Below, one piece after another: positions 20,712-32,319 of a stretch of DNA of 64,000 nt. Positions within the stretch are counted from its first letter, which is position 1. Each line of letters opens with the position of its first letter. A model generated the notes under the pieces. That model was not told the DNA's origin. It worked only from the letters and a program-made list of their open reading frames with translations, and ran no database searches. The position numbers and the translations under genes are program-made. The stretch comes from Brienomyrus brachyistius. Lineage: Eukaryota; Chordata; Actinopteri; Osteoglossiformes; Mormyridae. The DNA lies in assembly GCF_023856365.1 (NCBI RefSeq), contig NW_026042675.1:1-64000 (forward strand), given 5' to 3'.

Positions 20712-21880
20712 TACTGAACAAAAATATAAACGCAACACTCTTGTTTCTGCTCCCATTTTTCATGAGATGGACTTAAAGACCTACAATTCATTCCAGATAC
20801 ACAATATTACCATTTCTCTCAAACATTTCTCACAAATCAGTCTAAATGTGTGATAGTGAGCACTTCTGCTTTGCTGAGATAATCCATCCCACCTCACAGG
20901 TGTGCCACATCAAGATGCTGATCTGACATCATGGGTAGTGCACAGGTGTACCTTATACTGCCCACAATAAAAGGCCACCCTGGAATGTGCAGTTTTTTGC
21001 TTTATTGGGGGTCTGGGGACTCAGAACCGGTCAGTATCTGGTGTGACCACCATTTGCCTCATGCAATGCAACACATCTTCTTCGCATAGAGTTTATCAGA
21101 TTGTCAATTGTGGCCTGTGGAATGTTGGTCCACTCCTCTTCAATGGCTGTGCGAAGTTGTTGGATATTAGTGGGAACTGGTACACGCTGTCGTATACGCC
21201 GGTCAAGCACATCCCAAACATGCTCAACGGGTGACATGTCCGGTGAGTATGCTGGCCATGCAAGAACTGGGACATTTTCAGCTTCCAAGAACTGTGTACA
21301 GATCCTTGCAACATGGGGCCGTGCATTATCTGTCTGAGTGGCTGGTCTCAGACGATCTTGGAGGTGAACCTGCTGGATGTGGAGGTCCTGGGCTGGTGTG
21401 GTTACACGTGGTCTGCGGTTGTGAGGCCGGTTGGATGTACTGCCATATTCTCTGAAACGCCTTTGGAGACGGCTTATGGTTGAGAAATGAACATTCAATG
21501 CACGAGCAACAGATCTGGTTGACATTCCTGCTGTCAGCATGCCAATTGCACGCTCCCTCAATGCTTGTGGCATCTGTGGCATTTTGCTGTGAGACAAAAC
21601 TGCACATTCCAGGGTGGCCTTTTATTGTGGGCAGTATAAGGTACACCTGTGCACTACCCATGATGTCAGATCAGCATCTTGATGTGGCACACCTGTGAGG
21701 TGGGATGGATTATCTCAGCAAAGCAGAAGTGCTCACTATCACACATTTAGACTGATTTGTGAGAAATGTTTGAGAGAAATGGTAATATTGTGTATCTGGA
21801 ATGAATTGTAGATCTTTAAGTCCATCTCATGAAAAATGGGAGCAAAAACAAAAGTGTTGCGTTTATATTTTTGTTCAGTG
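20712..21880 (-). mobile_element. Tc1/mariner element, internally deleted
   Basis: The ends are inverse copies: ACTGAACAAAAATATAAACG on the left, and the same sequence in reverse complement on the right. Long terminal inverted repeats of about 250-290 bp are present (20712-20985 against 21600-21880, sharing 'tttcatgagatggacttaaa' and 'caggtgtgccacatcaagat'). TA dinucleotides flank the element (20710-20711, 21881-21882). A shortened transposase ORF lies between the repeats on the minus strand. Confidence 0.9.
21031..21582 (-). CDS. Truncated Tc1-like transposase
   Basis: A 183-codon frame runs from ATG (21582-21580). An in-frame TTG lies five codons upstream. It encodes the N-terminal helix-turn-helix DNA-binding part (MSTRSVARALNVHFSTISRL, then a GRPR-like hook 'NRRPRVTTP'). 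It then jumps at 'RPATQT/DNARPHVARI' into the catalytic C-terminus with 'AWPAYSPDMSPVEHVWDVL'. The second catalytic Asp (DNARPH) and the Glu (VEHVW) remain, but the block with the first catalytic Asp is missing. Tc1 transposases usually have about 340 residues, so about 150 are deleted, in frame. It cannot catalyse transposition, but could bind terminal repeats if expressed (inference). Confidence 0.85.
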   Translation of the reverse strand: MPQMPQALRERAIGMLTAGMSTRSVARALNVHFSTISRLQRRFREYGSTSNRPHNRRPRVTTPAQDLHIQQVHLQDRLRPATQTDNARPHVARICTQFLEAENVPVLAWPAYSPDMSPVEHVWDVLDRRIRQRVPVPTNIQQLRTAIEEEWTNIPQATIDNLINSMRRRCVALHEANGGHTRY

Positions 21881-22199
21881 TACATTGATTTACAGAATCA
21901 AATTTAAAAAACAAAAATACACTGATTTTATACAGATTACTAACTTTTGGGGATCACAATACAAATCTAAATATTTTAGACAAGTTACTTATCTGCTTAT
22001 TGAATGGTGGGCGAAAAAAATATCTGTATAGTGTCCATTATCTAAAACCCCGCAATGACGTAGTTTGTGTTGTTCTTAAAATAATATTAACTTAAACGGT
22101 CAATCTGATTTTCTGGAGGAAAAATAATAGTTTTGATGAATCAACAGCTTGGGAAAATAGTCGCTAGATTAATTCAAAGAAAAATTGTCTGTAGTTGCA

Positions 22200-22660
22200 C
22201 CTCAACAGTATAACCAGTGATAATACTATATAAATAAAATTAAAGTAATGGCACCAGCATAGACAGACACAGTAACAGTACAGAATGAGGTAACAGTGGC
22301 AGTGTGAGGAAATGTCAGCGTCACTGGCTGGTTAACAGCAATGGGGAGGAAACTTGTCTCTAAATCTGGAAATGCTTGTGCAGATGGATGGATGGAAGGT
22401 GAAAAGTGACAGTGCTGGGTGGCTAGAGTCTCTCAAGGTGCTGCTTGCTTTTCTGAGGCAGCACCTGAAGACGATGCCTTTGACCGCCAGAAGCTGTGTG
22501 CCCGAGGAACTGGAAGCTGTTGAAGCCTCTACAGCATCCTCTGCGATGTAGATAGGACTTTGGGGAGTCATCCGTTTGCGAAAGTCCAGGATCAGCTCCT
22601 TGGTTTCTCTAGCGTTGAGGGTGATGTTGTTATACATGGTGAAGAGCTGGGCCTACAAAT
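22200..22660 (-). pseudogene. Rex1-like LINE fragment
   Basis: The minus strand contains ITLNARETKELILDFRKRMT, PQSPIYIAEDAVEAS, and, after a deletion, SSHPALSLFTFHPS and RFRDKFPPH. The first block is the RT thumb region of Rex1-type LINEs (LN..KTKELI.DFR) and the last resembles the LFTLLPSG...RDSF C-terminus. The sequence between (locus of the GV.L...LSW region) is lost. Confidence 0.5.
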
Positions 22661-22929
22661 CCCAGCATTCAAGAGGTGAAAATACAGACTTAGAGGGAAT
22701 TTGGGAAAAGTGAAAAAATCCTCTTTACTCGTGTCTGTATAAATCTCACCAAGCGTAACTTTGCAGATTAAAGACTGGCTGAGAGTGTAAATGTAAACGC
22801 TGATAAGGAGTCAGGAACAAAGTGCTCATGTAGTGCACACCTGGGTCCAGAGGGCCCTTGTTCAGATGGAAAACTGAACAGGCATCTTTTGTGCTAAATG
22901 ACAGCCGGTGCTGCTCAAGATGATGGACA

Positions 22930-23630
22930 CTATGGGGAAATTAAAAAAAAAAGAGTTTTGAATGAAAAGACACACAAGAGTAACAGTGCAGCCTTGGTCA
23001 CGTCTCCCCAGCTCATGACTGGACCAGGCTCCACATTGACCCCAAAACTGGCTTTACACACAGGAAACTCACTGAAACTCAACACAACATTGTCCTGATC
23101 TTGCCTGGGGAGTTTCACCTGGTTACTGAGATGACCGGCAGCACAGACAGTCTTACCAGCAACAGATATGCTATTAAGGGGTGCGAAGCGTCTGCTGCCA
23201 GCACATGGCTTTATATCTGTCGGCTGCATTTGCGCTGCTCCTCCCTCCTATAAAGAGGACAGTTGAACAGCAGTGTGAAGAAAGGGCACAGAAGCAGAAG
23301 TCAGTGGAAAAAGCCCCATTACTAACCCTAAGCCCAACTTACTGCAAACAGCCCACTGTATTTCATATGTCTGCTTCATATTTTCCATTTAATTGCCATA
23401 ATCTCTGGCAGTCAGTGACAAAAGTTATTTACCCTTAAACAGTACTGAGATTGAGTAGAGTGAGGTACTTAAGCGGTATTATGGAAGAATAAAAGCTGAG
23501 TCCCATGTCCAGGCGAGATGCGTAGCTGACAGGCTGATGAATGTTTCAAACTCTTACCTCCACCGTACTGACAGGAACGGCGAGCTGCTGTGGCATCATG
23601 GCATTAAACTTCTGTTTCTCCAGGGAAGAA
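22930..23630 (-). other. Candidate exon fragments, unidentified
   Basis: On the minus strand, a short block reading FNAMMPQQLAVPVSTVE (about 23620-23571) ends at a good donor site (GTAAGAG). Further down, a 99-codon frame (23229-22930) begins at ATG with MQPTDIKPCAGSRRFAPLNS. I recognise neither product. They could be exons of one small gene, or chance frames in repeat-rich DNA. Confidence 0.25.
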
Positions 23631-24108
23631 AACAACCAAGACCAACCTTAATAATCCACACACTTTGAAGACTGACATAAATGGTAAATATGAGACGTAA
23701 ATATCATCCAACACTACCAGGTACTCAGTGAATACTCAGTCATGCAGAAATATAATCTAAAGTTATAATTATGGGGACACGTGGCTGTCCACTGCAGGTG
23801 ACAATGTCCTAAACTCTTTCATACTTAAAGAACACATACAGTTATTACTTTGTAAGGATGCATAAAACTCCAGTTCAGTAAATTTATGGAATATATACTG
23901 CAGCAACTACTTTATAGTCATTTATTAAGTAACTGACTTATTTCTTCCCTGCGGGAACTTGTAATTATGCTGAAATAAAAATGTAACTTAACAGCGTTAA
24001 AAAGAACTCAGGAAACCAGTCCAAAATGCTTTAGTTTGACATGTGATCAAAATTCAAACTAAATTTCATAGAGTAAACTAATACATGATAGCATCCATGC
24101 AAAAGATC

Positions 24109-24880
24109 AACGGCAGAACAGGGGCTCTTAAGGCAGACTGCATTAAAAAGGAATTAATCATCTCTCTCAATTTAAATTTGGGATAATAATTCTCTTCAGA
24201 AGCCTCCATAGAATAGTGCATCCATCCCCTCACTTATGTGTAGAGACGTATCCTAAGGCTCTGGCAACAACATTCAGGTCAACAGCATCAAAAATTTCAC
24301 AGCTAGTTTTAAAACTTGTTTTTCACTTTACGTTACAGCAAGTTAGTTAATATTAAATTATTGCAACGTGCAGATTAATAGTCAGAAAAGGTTTTTGAAA
24401 TTTACATAATGATAAATGAGAACTATATTTGATTACTAATTACTGTTGACTAATTTCCTGTCTGGACTTTTCCCCCTTCATTGTTAAAAGTCATTATATG
24501 TCTGGGTGCCAGTCAGTGGAAGCACACAGACACCTGGCCTATTCATTCAGCACCAGCCCATCAAGTAGAGAATTCAGCACCACGGACAGTGACCTGTGTT
24601 ACTATGACATCAGGTCATTGGCTCTAAATATTTTTCTAGAAATAACTAAATGGCTCTATTGTAGAAATTTCCAGCCAGAGACTGGGTTCCTATATGAAGA
24701 GAATATTATTATTCAGACAAAGAAAATAAACTACAGAAAACTAGCTCTGCATGTCATCTCCCCTTTACTCCTTAAGCAGGGCACACGCACATCAACAAGT
24801 ACCAATGCAGCAAATACAGATGAACAATTTCACAGCTTCAGAAGAAGTCAGATTTCTGTGTAATTCAGAGATTGTCAAAG
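24109..24880 (-). repeat. Dispersed element family X, copy B
   Basis: Same orientation as copy A (4066-6640). It runs 'gatcaacggcagaacagggg' to 'gcacacgcacatcaacaag'. At 24679 the sequence passes directly from 'ccagccagag' to 'actgggttcctatatg', where copy A has the 1-kb hAT-like insertion, so copy B is the empty-site comparison. Confidence 0.75.
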
Positions 24881-25860
24881 ACTTCTGATAGAACATTTTC
24901 TGCACTTGAGTCTAATTTCAAGATAAATTGCACCTGGGTCTATTAAAACAAGGTGATGCTGCCTGACCTACCAACCAAGGCTGGGGAGGAAACGTAGGAA
25001 TACAAGGAAAGCAAGGAAGAAAAGCAGCCACCCTATCTCATGGTCACGGACACAAACATCAGGGAGTGTTATGAAGAAGACACCACACTTAGGACCATTG
25101 GTTTTACGCAGTGAATTACACCAGAGAGAGTTTTTACATTCTAGCTGTGTTATGTAACATTCCTCAGCCTTCAGCTTTTTTCCCCACACAATGCAGGACA
25201 TGCAGGGGTGCCAAACAAAACAGTGGAGCTGCAGTGTAGCCAATTATTTCTTTCAGTAGTTTTAAGATGGTTTGTGAGGTTGTGTGTTAGAGATGGCGGT
25301 GAGCAACACTGAGGCATCTCAGGGAACCATGTTGCCCATATTAAAAAACATGCACGCATGCAACTCAGGCAATCCAGCATTTCTTATTTCAGTTACGTAT
25401 GACACTGCATGTTGCGGTTTTACATGTTCACTACAAGTCAGTGGTTTTTTCCTTGTATGATTATGGCCACATTCACACCAAAAACACACTAGACATACTG
25501 TACAAGGCACTCAAGGGAAAAATTCTCAGAACACAAAGTGAATGTATCAACCGAAGAAGGATTTTTCCTTTTCGGAATATTCATTTTTTTCCATGTGGAA
25601 CCACTGTCCATGATTCAATTGAGTGCATTCAAAGAATGATACATCAAAACTAATAGTGACAAAATATTCATTTAATATGCATTGTACATGAATGTAGGAC
25701 TTAGATGTTGATGAATTTCTCATCAGTGAAGGGCATATACACTTAAGGGGTATTATGAAAAAAAAAGTTGAGAACCCAGAAGTAACTATCCGATTAAAGA
25801 TGTAATCTGGTACATGTGCAGACCAGTGATGGATATGTAAATGATTCAAATTGCAAGGAG
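24881..25860. other. No recognisable feature
   Basis: A Cys-rich 91-codon minus-strand frame (24968-25243) was considered as a zinc-finger relic but matches no pattern I can name. No repeat family was recognised. Confidence 0.35.
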
Positions 25861-25869
25861 TTGGCATGT

Positions 25870-26560
25870 TTAATCACCAGACACAGGATGCCTCGTAGTC
25901 ACATTAGACAGTGTTAACGGCACTTGACGGAGTTTGATAGGGTTGCATTGCGGGTTTACATGAAGCCAGGTGGTCATGTGCTGCAATTGCATGTGGGCCA
26001 TGCGGATATCACAGTGGCCTGATATTGAAACCAATGGGCACGTGAGGCATCCACACACGTCGTGAAGTTTCTGGTCATCCAAGACAGACCACGCCAAGGA
26101 AGGATCGTCGGATTGTGCTCCAAGCATCACAGATCCCCATGACACCTGCGCCTGATATATGGACACAGCTACTGGACTCTCTACAACACCCTATATCATC
26201 GTGTCGCGATGACTGGCATCAGCTGGACTACGGGTTCACCGTCCCATGCATAGGCTGCCGTTCACAATAGCACAGAAACGGTTGCGTTTGGAGTGGTGTA
26301 GTCACTGGGAGGCATGGACTGATGGACTGATGACGACTGGCGTCCTACCATGTTCAGCGATACATCTCAGTTCTGCAGTACCACAGATGACCGTCATGTG
26401 CGTATGGTGGCGCTGCAGGGAGAGGAGCAATCCTGCCAATGCTGTGGAGTGACACACCACACTCTGACGGCACAGTGGTACACCAGTGACATCCTAGTAG
26501 TATCCGGGCCCAGGGGTGTGCTATACCCTACTGACATGGGACCAGCAGTGTGACCATACC
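25870..26560 (+). pseudogene. Tc1/mariner transposase relic
   Basis: The plus strand carries degenerate Tc1 blocks in order: a DNA-binding part, RPRKDRRIVLQASQ (about 26090), AQKRLRLEWCSHWEAWTD (about 26265), TMFSDTSQFC (about 26345, the block where intact copies have the first catalytic Asp in FSDES), DDRHVRMVALQGE (about 26385) and TSDILVVSGPRGV (about 26485). Several stops and frame changes interrupt it. The DNAR and final Glu blocks are missing. No terminal repeats were located. Confidence 0.6.
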
Positions 26561-27289
26561 GCCAACTCCGTGGTCCGTTTGATCTGATGATTATAATCAT
26601 CGCGATACAGTCACATGCCCTTTCATCACATGCAGATTTCATTTTCACAACTTAGTCTGTTGCCCTTCACTTTTTTGCCACTGAGTTTGTGTTTTGACAC
26701 TAAGTTGATGGGAATTGATTATTTAAGCGTCATCTAAAGAGCTTATATTAATTGGGTAAATTGCATAAGACTCACATGGTATTTTGAAAAGATTCCCATA
26801 TGCGCTGATTAGCTGGGGTTGATCCAAGCAGCTGTGCACTTTTCTCCTGTAACATAAAAGTTTGCTTTTAGGACAGAAAACAAGGTTAAGACCATATTAT
26901 GTAGTTTACATCTATCAAAATAAAACCAAAGTCACTGTTACCAAAAGAGTAACCATGTGTTATCAAATTTCCTAACATTTTGCTTCATCTTACTTTGGAT
27001 GCCCATGGTTAGGAGAGAAGCAGAAATCTGCTCAATCATAAGAAAGACTTTTATTGCTACAGGGAGTGAGATCTTGTTGCAGGTGACAAGGCAGGATAGA
27101 GTGTGTTTAGAAAAATAATGAAGAGGGAATGTGAGTGTGAGCTATCGTGGCATCTGTGTATAACCCAATATGGCGGCATCCTTCTGAATGTAAATAACAT
27201 AGCCGGCTTAATTAGCTTAATCAAGCGTAATTGAACTAAGGAAAATTTAGCAATATACTTTCCCTGCTTGGTGTGATAAATACAGCAGC
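26561..27289. other. No recognisable feature
   Basis: AT-rich sequence. A 96-codon minus-strand frame (27057-27347) overlaps the start of element X copy C and is not recognised. Confidence 0.35.
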
Positions 27290-28200
27290 AGCTGCTGGTG
27301 GACGGGCTACAAACAGACATCAAGAAGAAATCCCACCTCACAGCCATTTACTGTACCAAACCCCTTAATGTAACTTGTAAAGATGTAGGTATTGGCGTAT
27401 TCACACATTCATTTGCAGTGTCCACTTCCTGTCCAGTAAATTTGGCAGGACGGAATTTGAATAACCTATAGGTCTGACTCATGTATGCGGCTGAAGGAGT
27501 AAAGATAGAATGGGTGAAGAATCCTGTTATACAGTCCTAGTAGACCGAGAACCACCTGATTGCTACTGTAGTTGGAATCAAGGGCTGAGCTGCATGGTGG
27601 CCTGGGGGACAATCATGAAAACACAGACCCACTGATATCCTCAAAACCCACAATCAAAAGGGGAGTCAGGCACGGTGGCCAACCACTTGGCCCGTTAAGC
27701 CACATGGTGGCCCGATGAGCAGGCAAACACACTATGGGCTAAGGGGTACAAGACAGAGGAGAGAATAGGATGGCCAGTGACATGTGAACAGGACAAGGCA
27801 GGGATGGATTCTGACATAGGTACCATACTACTTTGTTTAAATATGCCCAAGTGCATAGAATGTTTTAGTGCAAGTCTTAGACAATGGTATCTCTGAATGA
27901 CACCGCAGTCTGACTCTTCCTGAAGGCCCTGAGAAGTTGTTTGTATGCACTTGCTGCCTTGACACTTGCTGATGTGCGTGTGCTCTGCTTGAGCAGTAAA
28001 GGGGAGATCACATGCAGAGATGATTTTCTGTAGCTTCTCAGTCCGAGTAAAAATAAAATCTTCTCGTTATATAGGAACCAAGTCTCTGGCTGGAAATTTC
28101 TACAACAGAGCCATTTAGTCATTTATAGAAATATACAGAGCCAATGAAGGAACCAGATGTCACAGCACAGTAACACAGGTCACTGTCCGTGGAACTGAAT
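27290..28200 (+). repeat. Dispersed element family X, copy C
   Basis: This matches the reverse complement of copy A from about 6440 down to 5728, and then 4719 downward. Shared blocks include 'acagacatcaagaag', 'acttgtaaagatgtaggtat', 'ttatacagtcctagtaga' and 'tggaatctctgaatgac'-like DNA. Like copy B it lacks the hAT-like insertion. It has a private insertion of about 100 bp near 27670-27760 with duplicated 'ggtggcc' units. Confidence 0.75.
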
Positions 28201-29070
28201 GAATAGGATAACCGGCCAATGTGTTTGTGTGCTTACACTGATTATATGTCAGGGGGGAAAATATTTATATCATTGTTGCGATGAACGTCATTCCAGCAAG
28301 TGGTTACGTCGTTCACGCAAGTGGTCATGCGGAACCAAAGTTTACTCACCTGTGTGCACCCGAGGGGAAGGCATTAACGGACGCACCTGCTCTTTATTTT
28401 GGATAAAGTCGGCAAAACGCATTGGTAGCGCGACAAGCAAAGGGTCAAATCTACACCAAGTGCTTCTGGAACTGTGCTGCGATTGTGTACTGAAAAGTAG
28501 ACTCTGAACGGACAGCCGGTAAGACCATGAACCATGCGTGTTGGACTTTGTTGCAAATGTTATTTGTAGCAAGCACTACCTGTTGCGAGTGGGGTTTATT
28601 TCTTAATGGGGTGCGCTAATGAGGCATTGAGGCGCTGGTGCTGGCTTGTAACATTATATGAGTTGTGGTATTTGACTGTATTAGGAATAAATGGTGTGCT
28701 GTAAGTGTCTTAATGACAATATGTGGAATGCTGTTTTATTGATTCAGATGTTTGCATTAATGCGGTTTAAAAGGGGGGGTTCTATTTTTAGTTTATCTAA
28801 AAGTTAAATATTAAATTGCTAAAAAGAAAAAAAAAAGTATTAAGGGTGAACTTTCCTTTTAATAATTCATATGGGCAGAAGTGTTAAACCTATTGTTCGA
28901 TTGTCTAATTGGTTAGCTTTTCATTGCAATTTATTGCGTTGAGTAACTCATTTATGTGTTTCCCCAGTGGTTTGATCTTAAACTTTGATGTTTGGAGGAA
29001 TTTTATTCAGAACAAGTTATGTATAATTGTGTGGAAATTTGAAGCTGAGATTGGTCATTCATTGTATATT
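28201..29070. other. No recognisable gene
   Basis: The stretch 28290-28520 is less AT-rich and holds overlapping open frames on both strands, with a GGTAAG at about 28518. It could be the promoter or first exon of a former gene, but nothing was identifiable. Confidence 0.25.
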
Positions 29071-29071
29071 T

Positions 29072-29077
<6 letters not shown>

Positions 29078-29131
<54 letters not shown>
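29078..29131. repeat. (TA)n microsatellite
   Basis: About 26 uninterrupted TA units, preceded by GTGTG. Confidence 0.95.
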
Positions 29132-29133
<2 letters not shown>

Positions 29134-29614
29134 TTTAAAGTAAAATTTTGTGTTTGCTCATAAGATACATTGGTGAAAGTTGGTGTTTTGTGGTTTAAGG
29201 TTTTTCACCTGTAAATGCCTGGCTTGAGGAAAGCGAAGATAAAATAAAAAGGGATAAAGAGTCCAAAAAGAAGGCCTGGTTATTCTGAGTGAAATCCAGT
29301 TATATGTTCAGTTTTGGTACATCTCTATCAAGTGAGGGGTAAAGCACAGTAAGAATTGTGATCACTTGACAATCATTGAGGGGAAAAATGTAAAAATATA
29401 TACAGTAAGGACAATATAATCGTAATTTAATGTATCCCTTCTGCTCTTTAAAAAGCACAATGTCTGACTGACAAATATGTCTATTATTAGCACATTTTAA
29501 TAATTTAATTAATATTAAGCAGTACACCTATTTCCTGTAATCACTCTGCGTTAAAGCAATTTTTAAAACTAGCTGTGAACTGGATGCTGTTCTGACTGTT
29601 GTTGCCATGGTGCC

Positions 29615-31667
29615 TTATTTACTTTCAAATCGCATTGTCCACAACCTGATCAAAGGACCAAACTTTAAAATCAGTGCAGGGTAGTGTCGCAAGTAGTGAT
29701 GCTTAGGCTTTAACCTATGTCCTGGAAAGAAAGAAAATCTACAAGCAAGATATTCTTGGATAAGAACGTCAAGGTATGCAACCTCTGGCAATAAAATTTT
29801 CTGTGCACAAATCAGCTCCACAATGTCTTTTAGCTGAAGGGTCAACTGCCAATCATCATCTGTGGGCTCTTTCACCTTGTCACACATGATCACAGGAAGA
29901 AGTCTTAGAAAATTCCAGTTCTGAACAGCCTGACCATAAAGCTTTACTCCATTGGAGTTTACTGCACATGGCTTACTCAACACATCAGAGCCACTGTACT
30001 TAAATTTCTTAATGCGTCTATTCAGAATTGAATAAGTGAACCACTTTTTTTGCTTGATGAAGTACTTCAGGTAAAGGGCTAAATCATAGGAAAGGATACC
30101 CTCAAAAATGTCATGGCCTAAACAAGGTGGCAGGCCAGGCATACAAACATCGAAGTAATTCAATGAATTAAAACTCAGATATTATACCTTCAACGTTTTG
30201 TTGTTCCTCAGACTGTAAAATGCATTTGGATCTGTTTGAAAATCTGTTCGGGTTGTCCGGCAATACCTGCAGAAATATTCAGAAAAACTAAAATTTTCTG
30301 TAAATCCACCGATATTATGAGACCCCAAATTGTCCCCTGCAATGCACAAAACAGTCCCTTTAACTTTTTCCTCTGCCACCGTTATTCCATTGTCTTCCAG
30401 GTCTTTTAAGTCTGCAATGAGCCTTGAGAAAACTTTGTCATGGCCAAAGTGTTTGAAGTCTTTTTCCTGACACAGCATTACAAGTGACATGTGGTCTGTA
30501 CTTGATGAGGTGGTAAATTAGCCAGAGACAAATATACAGCTACTACTTTGTGCTGCTTTTTGCTGAACCTAATGGGTTCACCGCCTCAAAAGAATCTTGA
30601 TATAGAATTAGTTTTAGACATGATGGGTTTTGAGAAAAGAACTCATTGTTTTTATATACCTGACCATCACTGACATCACAAAGCACATCAGTGTATGGTA
30701 CGTATGTACCCTGTGCAGCACAATTCTGCCATAAGTCTGACTCCAGTAAATGTCTCAAAGTGTCTTTCAATGGAACATAGTAGGCAAACCTCTGTGACCT
30801 TGTTTCATCCCTTCCTAAGTACAACTTTACAGGTTCTGTGTATCTAAACATCTGTTTAAAAGCCCTAGTTCTTGAAAAATTGGTTCTCATTGGTCCTTCA
30901 TGACTAATGGTGAAAAGGTCAGATTCCTTCACAACATCACATATACTACCAATAACCTCATCTGTTAATTCAGTTAAGTCACTTTTCAGGAATGCACTTA
31001 ATTTATTCAAAGTATATGTCTGTCCTAGTTCATGTATGCTTAGCATCTCTTCAATAATATTTTGTATAGTTGATGCTGGCAGAAGAAACTGCCCATGTAA
31101 TTTCAAGTAGAAAAGAGAAATATTTCTAAGAAAAAGGTCACTGAAATTTTCTGTAAGATGGACTTCACCTTCATCAGTCTCACTAAATCTCTCTGTAGGG
31201 CCTGTAACTAACGGTTCAGTTTCAAGAAACTGAGAAACTGTCTCCTTATTAAGATCTCTTATACTGTCCACAGAACATTGTCTGTGTTTCCTGGACATGT
31301 AGGCTGTAAACGACGATCTCACAGTGAACGTATGGTCGCATCCTGTCACCGGACATGTCACAACACGTCCTTCGGCTATATGTTCCTTTAAGTGAGCTGT
31401 TAGTGATCTGACATCGCGACATTGGCGCTGGCACATAGACATATTACACGTAAACACCGTAAGGGCATTTGTAGTATCAATATATGAATTTGTGTTATGT
31501 TTACGGTAAAAATGAGCCTTAAATTCCCCATATGAACGAAACGTATTGTGGCAATCTGTAGCGCCACACTTGAACACGCATCGTGGTTCATGACGGTGAA
31601 GTTTGACATGTAAAACATGTTCCCTAAGGGTTTGCACTGATGTTCCACAGAAATAACAACTAAACAT
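29615..31667 (-). pseudogene. Transposon-derived C2H2/tnp2-like protein, frameshifted
   Basis: The minus-strand ATG at 31667-31665 opens about 370 codons, starting MFSCYFCGTS. Three C2H2-type units follow (CYFC...H..H; CGATDC...HFYRKH; CPVTGC...YMSRKH, the last having Tyr in place of a zinc-binding His). After a helical middle region the frame reaches EAVNPLGSAK, where one base is missing from an A-run and the frame ends. The body continues at 30490-30182 (FKHFGHDKVFSRLIADLKDL, LCIAGDNLGSHNIGGF, YFCRYC) and at 30163-29615 (MPGLPPCLGHDIFEGILSY, PKHHYLRHYPALI, PLIRLWTMRFESK). These motifs mark a tnp2-like (CACTA/EnSpm-type) transposase family common in fish. The frameshifts make it a pseudogene or a spliced relic. 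Confidence 0.65.
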
Positions 31668-31714
31668 TGTAACTGCGTGAACAAACACGCACTCTATTGC
31701 TGTTTTAAACACCT

Positions 31715-32195
31715 AAATGCTGTTTCACATCCCGCTTGCAAATCTAAGTTTTACATGTGCTGCCAAGATACGTTCATGCGCCGTCAACACGGTACATGCT
31801 ACTCGTGTTTAAAACCACACACTGCTTAACACTGCTTAAAACGATTTAATTTAACTTACCAATTTGCCCAGACACATTTATTTTATTTTATATTCCCACT
31901 AGTTTGTAGATTTTTTTTAAATGTTATGTTTGTTATTGGGTGCTTTCCACTTCATGTACCCACATACAGCGCTGGCTTAAAGCAATACATTCTGGTCCTG
32001 ACGCAATGCATTGTGGTTAGATTTTTATCGTCCGCTGCATTATGTCACCATGTCACGTCGTACAAAAACCTCGCGAGAGCAAGACAGATCATCCTGCACC
32101 TCTTAAGTGTTATGTAGTTTTGCCTGAAACGCAAAAATAAAACAAAGCAATTAAAGCCGATCAGTGGCTCAAATTCTGCTGTAGCGATTGAAGAA
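31715..32195. other. No recognisable feature
   Basis: The sequence upstream of the tnp2-like frame shows no clear promoter and no repeat family that I recognise. Confidence 0.35.
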
Positions 32196-32199
32196 CTTT

Positions 32200-32310
32200 T
32201 GTCGGAAGTTGGATTCGAACCCACGCCTTACTTCGGAGAACAGAATACCCCTTACTTTGAAAGGCCATTTTCGCTGCGCAGGAGGCTTTAGACCGCTCGG
32301 CCATGGGGCA
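32200..32310 (-). pseudogene. tRNA-Leu-like pseudogene
   Basis: The minus strand carries TGGCCGAGCGGTCTAA (A box and D arm of class-II tRNA-Leu) and, about 75 bases on, GGCGTGGGTTCGAATCC (T arm and B box), ending CTTCCGACA. The variable-arm stretch TTCTGTTCTCCGAA resembles tRNA-Leu(CAA). The 5' acceptor strand (TGCCCCA) does not pair with the 3' strand (TTCCGAC), the T stem has a mismatch, and the anticodon arm is disrupted by extra bases. It is a pseudogene or the head of a tRNA-derived repeat, although both Pol III boxes remain. Confidence 0.7.
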
Positions 32311-32319
32311 GTTTCCAGT

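Noticed and set aside
24968..25243. Cys-rich minus-strand frame as a zinc-finger or BED-type relic
   Set aside because: Cysteine and histidine spacing fits no zinc-finger pattern that I can name, and no transposase block lies next to it.
28199..28572. Overlapping frames on both strands as a gene
   Set aside because: Neither strand gives a recognisable product, and there is no consistent exon structure.
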